64,000 bases of DNA, taken from Pontederia crassipes (taxonomy: Eukaryota; Streptophyta; Magnoliopsida; Commelinales; Pontederiaceae). The notes below the pieces were generated by a model. It had not been told where the DNA came from. It ran no database searches and was given only the letters and a program-made list of their open reading frames with translations. Both the position numbers and the translations under genes were made by a program. Location of the stretch: NCBI GenBank assembly GCA_030549335.1, contig CM060194.1:60664547-60728546 (forward strand), written 5' to 3'. Each line of letters opens with the position of its first letter. Positions within the stretch are counted from its first letter, which is position 1. Positions 55,560 through 64,000 of the stretch are shown piece by piece.

Positions 55560-57240
55560 CAACATCGATGATATTCCAATATATTCGTCAAGCCTAGAGG
55601 AACATGCAAAACATTTGCAGATTGCACTGCAAACATTAAGAGAAATGAGTATGTGCCAAATTATCGAAATACAAATTTTGGCAGAATGAGATAATGTTCT
55701 CCAGAAATATCGCATAGATGGAATATCAAAAGATGAATGCTATAATCAAATGGATTCAACCAATGGACGTGTTAAAGAAAAAAAAAACTTCCTTAGACTT
55801 GCAAGATCTTTTTGTGAACAGTCGCATTAGACTTGCAGAATATTAGCGGAGAGTCGCACCAGATTTTGGCACGATAGTATTGCCGTGGACGAACCTCACC
55901 AAGAAGGACAAAAAGATATAAAAATTTGAATGGCTCAGGAAAGGCTAAAAATATGTTTTAAGAATTGGAGAAGAAATTGATAACGATGTCCTTCTTTTGA
56001 AAAGACCTTCAGGCCGAGGTTATGTCGCCCACAACCATGCATACACCCCCCGCATGGCATGAGTCTTGATGCTATATAGGAAGAAGATAGTTGCCAACAC
56101 ATTAAGACGATTAGATATCGAATTAGCAATTGTGGTCTTCACCCCAAGAATCGGTGACACAATGTGTAGGGTGAAGAGTTTGAATTCTCCACGAACCACC
56201 AAAGTTGAGGTACACTTCCGAACATTTGTCGAAAAAAAAGGGATCAAATTATTGAAAGATTACGAGTTTGTCAAAGCAAACTCAATTGAGCATATTTTAA
56301 ACAGAAAGGTCACTTGCTCATTTGGCGGTGAGCCGACAGAATATGAGCATTGAGCAATTGTATCATCCAAGTCAGTCTAGTGACCAACAGTGATGGTGCA
56401 AGGATAGCAACACATCTTACATGTAATCGAAATTAGTATGGAAGGTCGGCAAATGAAAGTAAAGCATCAGAGGTCATATGGTGTACTACAAGAGCTTGAA
56501 AATCCTCAATAGCATTAAAAAAAAAGGGATAACGATGGATGTTATTAGAGGGCTTGACATGGACACAATGTGATAGGAGTAATAGAGGATCGATATATTA
56601 AAATAGCCAATGTCATACCCATTAGAGAAATGTTAGTCCATCGAAAACCTCATGGTCATTTTTTTTAAGGAGGTTATCTGACTACATGGAGTGTTTATAT
56701 CCATCGCGTCGGATAAGAATCTACAATGCATAGACCAATTCTGATGGAGCATCTATAGAGCAATTGGGATGTGGTTGAACTTCTAGATCACCTTCCATTC
56801 ACAGACGAATGAGTAGTCTAAATGGTCAATTCAGACCTTAAAAAAAAATATGTTCTGGACTTGCATTAGACCGGAGTGATAGTTGGAACAATCAGCTCCC
56901 ACTAGCGAAATTAGTATGTGGCAACAGTCGCCACTCTGACATAGGCATGCCACTTCATAGTCATGTATGGAAGGCATTATTGCTCACCTATCAGCTGGAG
57001 CGAGGTTGATGGACAGTTCGTTGATGACAATTCTCGTCATGAGAATAACTGACGCACATTCAAAAGGATATTGACAAAATTTGCTTCATCAAGAAATGTT
57101 GAAGGTAGTCCACATGAGACAAAAATAGTAGGCTGACGTAGTGAGATTACAAGAATTGAATCAAAATGGAGATCTAACATACGTAGGACACATCATGAAG
57201 ATGAAGATGACATTTTAAAATGGAAAATTGAAATCAGAAA
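55560..57240 (+). pseudogene. Degraded pol of the young Ty3/gypsy element
   Basis: Only fragments remain: reverse-transcriptase and RNase H scraps (about 55560-56050), then integrase-like LHGVFISIASDKNLQCIDQF and IGMWLNF near 56690-56780, with many stops. The protease and most reverse-transcriptase motifs are not found. The region is far shorter than a full pol. Confidence 0.75.
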
Positions 57241-57304
57241 AGATTTTTCAAATCCGTTAGGTAGATGATGTAGTTTCGTTTACGCAAATTCGAGGACGAA
57301 TTTA

Positions 57305-57322
57305 TTTTTAAGGAGGTTATGA
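57305..57322 (+). other. Polypurine tract before the 3' LTR
   Basis: AAGGAGG followed by TTATGA immediately precedes the 3' LTR start at 57323, the expected plus-strand primer position. Confidence 0.7.
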
Positions 57323-59988
57323 TGTAACGACCCTAATTTTTGAGAGTTAGAAAAATAATATTTTATTATTTATTTTGAGAAAAATGACCATTAATATTAT
57401 TATAATAAATAATTCCAAAAATAAAGGAAAATATGGGAGGAGTTTAATTAAGGATAAAAGTGTATTATGGGATATTTATTTAAATTCGGAATTATTTAAT
57501 TATTAAAACAAATCAAAATTGTTAAAAGGGATTAATTAAAAGATTAAATTTGATTAGGATTGTAAGTTATAGATGAATTGGAGATAAAGATTTAAGAGCC
57601 CTATAAATAAATCTTTAGAGTCGATCGTCAAAAGAGTTTTCTTTTCTATGGGTTCTTGGTGTTCGACGGCAGAGGCATGGCAAGGCATGATTTAACGTCG
57701 AACGGCTACGAGGTACGTAGGGGGGATCCGTAGGTTCTTTGATTATTTTTTTTTGGATTACTATTGCTACATGATAGTTTTAAAAAAAAATAGTTAATGG
57801 CCGAAGTAAAGAACGAATTGTTAGAAAAAAAAAAGGTTTGGCGCAGAAGGAGAAAGAAAAAAGAAAAAGTGATAAAAAAAAAGAGATGAGAGGCGCCATA
57901 TGCAGTGGTATTAAATAAGGGAGAAGAGAGAAAAATCGAGAAGAAGAAAGGGGTCTGTGAACATGACGTAGGGAGAAGTTGAGGGAGAAAAATAAATGGG
58001 AGTTCCACGGCCAAAGAGATGGTGAGAGAGAAGTAAAAAAAAAATTAAAGGAGTAAGGAAGAGGGTAAGGCCGTAAGGGAGAAGGAGAAAAAAAAATGAA
58101 AAAGAGATAGAGATAAAAGGGGTGGAGAGAGAGGATCTAAACATTATGCAAATGACACGGAAAAAATTCAGGAGAGAGAAAAAGATTGAGAGAAGAGGTG
58201 ATGGCATAAAAGGTGGAGAGAGAATAGCATAATGTTTAGATAAAAAAAAGGAGAAATTTAGGGCCGCAAGACCAGGAGAGAGAGAAGGGAATTGAGAAAA
58301 GGAAATGAGAAAAAAGAAAGGGGCAATTGGAAATGAGAAAAAAAGGGCCTACGTGAGATTGATAAGAAAAAAAAAAAAGAAAAAAAGGCTTTCGTTAACT
58401 TTTACGCAGAAAGAGAAAAATGAATTTTTTTTAAAAAAAAATTCATTTTCTAGAATCTCTGGTCCAGTAAGGAAGAAATAAATAAATAGATAAATATAGA
58501 GAAGAAGTCAAGAGTTAAGTATTTATTTTATTTAGATTAGTAATTTTAATTATGAGTTTTATAATAATTATCTTACTGTCATTTATTGATTGTATTATTA
58601 TTGATTGGTCTTGATTAAATTGTCATCATACTTTATCATATTATTATCATTCCTTATTAATATTGTGATATATTAATTATATTATTATTGATCGCTCTTG
58701 ATTATCATGCCTGATTATATTATTTATCATACTTGATAATAATATTAGCACATCATATGATCGTATTGTCATCATATCTGATTATATTTTATTATCCTAT
58801 CCGATCTTATCATTGATTATGATACTGATCCAGTAGTCTTTCTGATTGGGTCTTGTGTTTTACCTAAATTAAATTATTAAAAGATAGACATTTTAGGTAA
58901 ATAAGATAAAAGTCGAAAGCTACTGGGCCCATGTCTACTGATTGCCACTAAGCCGGGATCAATTGAATTGAATTGAATGGGACAGATAGTGTAAAAGCTA
59001 TGGCTGTCCTGTGTATGGTCACTCGTCCCCCACCATACACAAACCCATTGAATCGTATTGGGCTTGCCGTGGCACTGATCCCCCACTGGCCTGCATGAAA
59101 GTGGCATGGTGTCCCTTAATTGACCGAGCGCTCCTATTGAATTGGATAACTCCGAACATTGTGAATTGAATTGAATTAAATTAAAATCGAATCGAATTGA
59201 GTTGGATTGAAATCGAATTGAATATATCATGGTCATTTGGATACTAGCGTTGACTGGCATTGCCTCCGCGCATTGAAACGAATGGAATTGTTATTGACCA
59301 ATGACCATTGATATTGAATTGAAAATTGTTAAATTGAATAGTGTCATAGTGATCAGACATTTAATTGCTAAATCAATATTGATCGATCATCTGATTTTTT
59401 TATCCTTCCTATTGATTTATAACTTTATTGTCCTATTGTTATATTGAATCATCGATCCAATTGATTAGGCGATTATTAATTGCTATCTCTATTGATTGGT
59501 CTTTTGACCATAACTTGATATAGTTGCTCATGTTGATAAATCGTTATATTGTAAATTGATTATTGTATTGATTGCTCAATTGACTCACCATTGATTATAT
59601 CTTATTTTCGATTGAGCATATTGATTGTTTAGTAGACCCTACGTACTGAGTATTTTTATACTCATGGATATTTCTCTGTACCTGGATCCGTGCAGGTGAG
59701 AGTACTTTGATAGAGGATGATCCTGCAGGTGGCTATGCTCAGTGATAGACAGATGTTGCACATGTTCTAGATTGAGTTGTCTAGTTTTTATTATTTCCGT
59801 ATTTATTAGAATTGTGAACTTATTAATATTTTAATTATTTTGAATATAATGGATTATTAGTTATTATTATTGAAAAAGTCTTCCGCATTTATTGTTTATA
59901 TTCTGCAAAAATGTTTTATAGAAAATTGAGTAGCGCCTTTGGGACGACTCTGAGCACGTGAAAGTCACGTGGGTCTCGGGGCGTTACA
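57323..59988 (+). repeat. 3' LTR of the young Ty3/gypsy element
   Basis: 2666 bp, nearly identical to the 5' LTR, including the TATA box (about 57600) and purine-rich tract (57790-58440). Confidence 0.95.
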
Positions 59989-59993
59989 GAGGT

Positions 59994-62030
59994 AGTGAGG
60001 GAGAAGCTGACCTGCAAGATGGGATGTGAGGGCTTTCTTCATATTTTAGGAAGTGAATATATGCAGATTGGTGAGAAGAAGGGGATGATGATTGATAAGA
60101 GAGTTAGTATAATAGGTATAGAAGGTGTCTTGTAAAATTTTCCCTGTACAACTATTAAATCAGAGCCAGATATGAGGTATCCTAAATCTAGTTTAGCAAT
60201 TGTAGTTTAGAAAAGATTATGATAATTTTCTTTTTGGATATCTTACTTTTAATATTCGTTGGACTTGTAAGTGAACATTAAGCATAGAATCTAATCAGGC
60301 TTCGATCTTTTCATATGGTGAGGAGCTAGCTGATTCCCTTCACGGGCGATATTGAATCAACTCTTATATAAGGCTCCATCATCGAAACGCAAATAGAAAA
60401 GATTAATTATATAACTACTTTGTAAGTGAGCATCGAGCATGAAACACAACGGATACGATCTTTGAGAGTGATTTTGGCAAAAAGATTTCAATATCAACTA
60501 ACGAGAAGTCTCGATCAGATTTAAAAGGAAAGTATACAATGCAGATCCACATGCCTCCCTAGCCATCGATCGATCCAACTTATCCGATTCGATTGGAATG
60601 AGAGTCAATTACCCTACCAATTTTTTCTATTTTTTATTTTTCTTTTTAAATTTTAAACATTTTTAATATATATAATATTTTATTTTAAGATAAGAAAATT
60701 AAGTATTTATTTACGATTTCTTTATATTTTAAAGGCTTTATTTTATTTTATTTTGTATTTTTAATCTCATGAAACATCTAAATTAAATAAAAAAATAATT
60801 TAAGTTAAATAAAAAATTTACAATCGCATTAAATTAATTCGAATTGAAAATTTTTAACTCGTCCCGAACTCGGCCATTATCTCTTATTAAAAGTGCACGC
60901 CTCCCTCGTCGGAAAGTCAATCTAGACGCCCTTCTCCTTCCTGGATCATCAGTTTCCATGATCATCGGTCTACACGTCCTCCTCCGCTGGATCGTCGGTC
61001 TACACGCGTCCCTTTGTTGATACAATCTTCGTCGACTTCTTCAGCGGATAGACAAAAATCTACTTGCCAAGATGAACGGTGTCGATTGAGAAAAAGCCGT
61101 CGGTCGCGAAATGAATAGCATCAATTGAAAATTCTTAATTTCATAATAATAATAAAAATAATGAGCCCTTCATCTAAATCGGATGGACAAATATTGTTGG
61201 TCGTAAATTACGGCACAGAATCTCCGTCGTATACTCAGCGCAGACCCTTAATTAATAATAAAATATAAGTTGTCTATTCATTTTGGTTTGTGATAGCAAG
61301 AACATTAAAGTAAATAAATTATGAAATAAATGGAGCATTAAAAAGTGTAAAAAATTATCGAATAAAATTAATTAAATATAAAAGAATGATAACAAAATTT
61401 GAAAAAGTGAATGTTAACAAGATAAATTATGATTTTTTTTTGACAATGTTAAAGTTTTGAAAACATATTATTCGGTGGAAACCAGCTTGTTGAATCCTTC
61501 CGAAATGTGATCAAAATTAGATTAATCAAAATTTCTAGAAACTCGTACTACCTGTTAAGCACTACTAAAAAATAATAATGTATCTGTGAGAGTGAGACCT
61601 TTTTTGTATACAAAGAAAAAAACAATCTACCACAACTTACGGTTCACGACACGCGTATCCGGTCAAGGTCCAACAACTGATCCGGGGAAACTAAGTGGCT
61701 CGGCCGATCGAATTAAACAATAAATAGGAAAAAAAAACAAAATTATAAATATATATATTATAAAATTAGAAAAATACATGTAAATTTCACACTATATTAA
61801 ACACGCACTTCATATGAAAAAACGTTTCACACTAAAGAGAGAGTGTTTCACTATTTTACAAAAGAAAAAAAATACCAACATACATTTTATATTAGTTTAT
61901 CTCATGACTCACAATTTAACAAATAAATTTGATATGTAAAGATTTCAGAAAAAAGTAAACGGAAATAGTAAGATATTTGTACAAAAAATGTCAAGTATTC
62001 CAATTTATTGTTAAAAGTAGTTATTCATAA
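59994..62030. other. AT-rich intergenic DNA, no gene seen
   Basis: No supported coding sequence. The short minus-strand frame at 60834-61025 is Arg-rich and unrecognised. Confidence 0.55.
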
Positions 62031-62034
62031 TTAA

Positions 62035-62195
62035 GACAGCGGTGTGACTGAGTTGTAATGCGAGGTTGGCAAGCCAATCCGCGGCATAGTTGAGCTCAGA
62101 TACAAATGTCCACTTCTTCATGTGCATCTGAGTGCTGATCTCATGTGATGGAGTAGCTCTTGAAGGTGCGGGCCGATTGGCCAGATATATTGTTT
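62035..62195 (-). pseudogene. Orphan RNase H-like (RVT_3) fragment
   Basis: The minus strand reads PHEISTQMHMKKWTFVSELNYAADWLANLALQLSHTAV. The AADWLANLAL motif marks the C-terminal end of the RNase H-like domain in plant non-LTR retroelements. No other part of such an element is nearby. Confidence 0.6.
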
Positions 62196-62704
62196 ATCAT
62201 CGACGGCATCCTTGGGTATAGGTGTGTTTGGCAATTAACTAATAAAAACTGAAATAAGATGGTGTACGGCCAGATGTGACAGTGGAGCATGATGTATTAT
62301 TAGAATGTTATATTTAGTTAATAAGTTATAAAATACGATGGTACGAGGAACGAAAATTTTATTTATTAAAAAGTTATTTTTAATTTTTAGTGTATATATA
62401 TAAACTATTTATAACATATAACGAGTAATAAGTATTTATTTCTTTACCACTTAATTTATTTTTATCTTTTATTTTTTTATTTTGCTGATTTTTTTCTATT
62501 TTATCATATTCTTTATTTTTTAGAAAAAACTATGTTTAAAGTAAAAAATGATAGATAAATATATACTCATATCAAAGAAGAAGATAATTATCAAAACGAG
62601 AGAGAAGAAAAAAATAATTTACCAGAGCAAGAGAGAGGGGTTTAATTTAATAACAAGAGAAATGATTTCATTTGTTAATAAAAGAAAAATTATTTTGATT
62701 TAAA

Positions 62705-63680
62705 ATAGAAAAATTACATCAAATACTCTCTAACTTTGACGTCTTCCTAATGTTTTCCTCCAACTTCAATTTGTATCAACAGTACCCTCCATTTTTTAAT
62801 TCATTTCACGAAATATCGTTTCACCACTAATCGTATGTCTTCATCTGTCTCCTGATTCGCTGCTTACGTGACATCGACGCGGTGCTTCTCTCTTTCTTCC
62901 ATGCAAGAGAACGTCTCCTAACATTTTGCCAACGTGACAATGTTAAAAAATAAAACAATAATTAAAATTTTAAAAATGAAGACTTCGACGTACCGTCGGG
63001 GCACAGGAAAGGGGAGGGGGGGCTCATCCTCCTCTACGGCCTCCAACGAAGAGAAAGGAGGTCGCAGAGGAGGGCGAGGCCCCCCTCCCCCTTCGCTGCT
63101 AGAGGTCGCAGAGGAGGGCGAGGCTCCCCACCGGCGAAAAGAAAGGAGGTCGTAGAGGGGATGACCCCAGCCCCTCCCCCTCTCACGCATCGACGAAGAG
63201 GAAGGTGGGGAGAGGGGGCGAGGCCCCTCTCCTGCGTGCACTGGAAGACTCAAGTGCCGAAGAAGAGGAAGGTGGGAGAGGGCACGGCCATGCCTCGCAG
63301 AGGTGGGGACCAGCGTCGAAGAAGTTTAGAGAATTATTTTTTAATTATTATTTTATTTTTTATTATTGCCACATCGAATGATCACCTGCATTGAGAAAAG
63401 AGGAAATGGCTACGTGAACGCCACGTTTAGAGAATTATTTTTTAATTATTATTTTATTTTTTATTATTGCCACATCAAATGATCGCTTGCATTGAGGAAA
63501 GAGGAAATGGTCACGTGAACGCCACATAGACTAAGCAATCGGAAAATGATCACAGATGAAAAGGACATCTTGTGAAATAAGTTGTAATATGAAAAACACT
63601 CTTGTTATAAAGTAAAGTTGGAGAAAAAACGTTGAAAAAAATATTAAAGTTCAAGAATATTTGGCATAATTTACCCAGTT
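62705..63680. mobile_element. Long terminal-inverted-repeat (foldback) element
   Basis: The left arm (about 62712-62830, with TCCAACTTCAATTTGTATCAACAG) is an imperfect reverse complement of the right arm (about 63570-63672). The interior holds a G/C-rich stretch (62990-63310) with a repeated GTCGCAGAGGAGGGCGAGGC (63062 and 63107), and a tandem duplication of about 97 bp (63328-63424 and 63425-63524). No transposase. A related fragment is at 34790-35083. Target duplications were not resolved. Confidence 0.6.
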
Positions 63681-64000
63681 CAAAATTGTCTATTCTTTCT
63701 CTTTTGACCAATTTGGTGACATAAAAAATGTGATGTTTGAGGGACTTATCTATTCCACCCACTCCTTCAAGAAAATATGTTGGTCTTGCATAAACAATTA
63801 GGGGTTTCAATGAACCTTTTCGGAGAATTAGATATAACTTAAATGAAAAATATAACCAAACAAGGTGTATCTAATCTCGTTCCTCCATATTTCATTTTAC
63901 TCCTTCAAAACACTCAATCCAAACAGACCCTTATGAAACGTTTCTCTATAGGTGACCTTTACGGATTACTAAGTAATATTATGTGAAATTATCTGGGGCC
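63681..64000. other. Window end, no gene seen
   Basis: AT-rich sequence with one short minus-strand frame (63550-63810) that resembles no known protein. Confidence 0.5.

Larger units (their letters stand above)
51264..59988 (+). mobile_element. Complete Ty3/gypsy LTR retrotransposon, recent but coding-dead
   Basis: An 8725-bp element flanked by the perfect 5-bp duplication GAGGT (51259-51263 and 59989-59993). Both LTRs are 2666 bp (51264-53929 and 57323-59988), start TGTAACGA and end GGGGCGTTACA. They differ by only about 20 substitutions by eye plus homopolymer length changes, under 1 percent. A tRNA-Met primer site is at 53933 and a purine-rich tract (AAGGAGG) at about 57310. The 3.4-kb interior has a frameshifted gag and a short, heavily degraded pol. 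The family is chromovirus-like and related to the older copies at 30391, 37830 and 22300. Confidence 0.95.

Noticed and set aside
62918..63253. Pro/Ser/Gly-rich 111-codon minus-strand ORF
   Set aside because: Explained by the GC-rich core repeats of the foldback element; opposite strand equally open.

Overview
This is a plant nuclear DNA window, most likely from a flowering plant and possibly a monocot (low confidence). The reasons are intronless G-type lectin receptor kinases, a plant TOM6 gene, a CYP89-like relic, plant hAT, CACTA and Ty3/gypsy elements, initiator-tRNA-Met primer sites, GT-AG introns and a very AT-rich intergenic background. There is no bacterial or viral gene organisation. 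Most of the 64 kb is transposable-element DNA. I support three intact genes: TOM6 (12044-12208, +) and two G-type lectin receptor-like kinases (18657-21173, - and 48397-50883, -). There is also a broken third kinase (about 24902-26543, -), a P450 relic (about 10440-10960, -) and a captured, frameshifted CAP/PR-1-like gene fragment (about 14900-15202, -).

Layout. 1-9140: an old LTR fragment, a short hAT element (1229-1859), a foldback MITE, a compact gag-only LTR element on the minus strand (3162-5033) and a full-length but decayed hAT transposon with a transposase relic (5156-9132). 9141-17200: the P450 relic, then TOM6, whose 3'-UTR intron (12246-16289) holds a 2.4-kb hAT element (13506-15905). 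That element carries the CAP gene fragment and has another hAT (13554-14808) nested in it. 17200-29060: a tandem segmental duplication of the lectin-kinase locus, one copy intact and one a pseudogene with a 5' deletion and a 2.3-kb insertion in its upstream flank. 29275-47400: layers of decayed elements, including CACTA ends, old Ty3/gypsy LTRs, gag-pol remnants of chromovirus type, orphan RNase H fragments and a possible solo LTR. 48397-51263: the second intact kinase and its upstream region with clustered W-box cores. 51264-59988: a structurally complete 8.7-kb Ty3/gypsy element with 2666-bp LTRs that are almost identical, although its protein-coding interior is dead. 59994-64000: AT-rich DNA, an RNase H fragment and a long terminal-inverted-repeat element.

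How it fits together. The two kinases and the pseudogene are all on the minus strand and form a small lectin-kinase cluster, probably for extracellular sensing in defence. TOM6 is an unrelated mitochondrial import gene. The most interesting biology is in the mobile DNA. One hAT family is present three times with perfect 8-bp target duplications and a shared leader. One member has picked up a secreted-protein gene fragment in the same orientation as that leader and sits inside the intron of a housekeeping gene. Separately, a recently inserted LTR element appears to have moved without its own enzymes.
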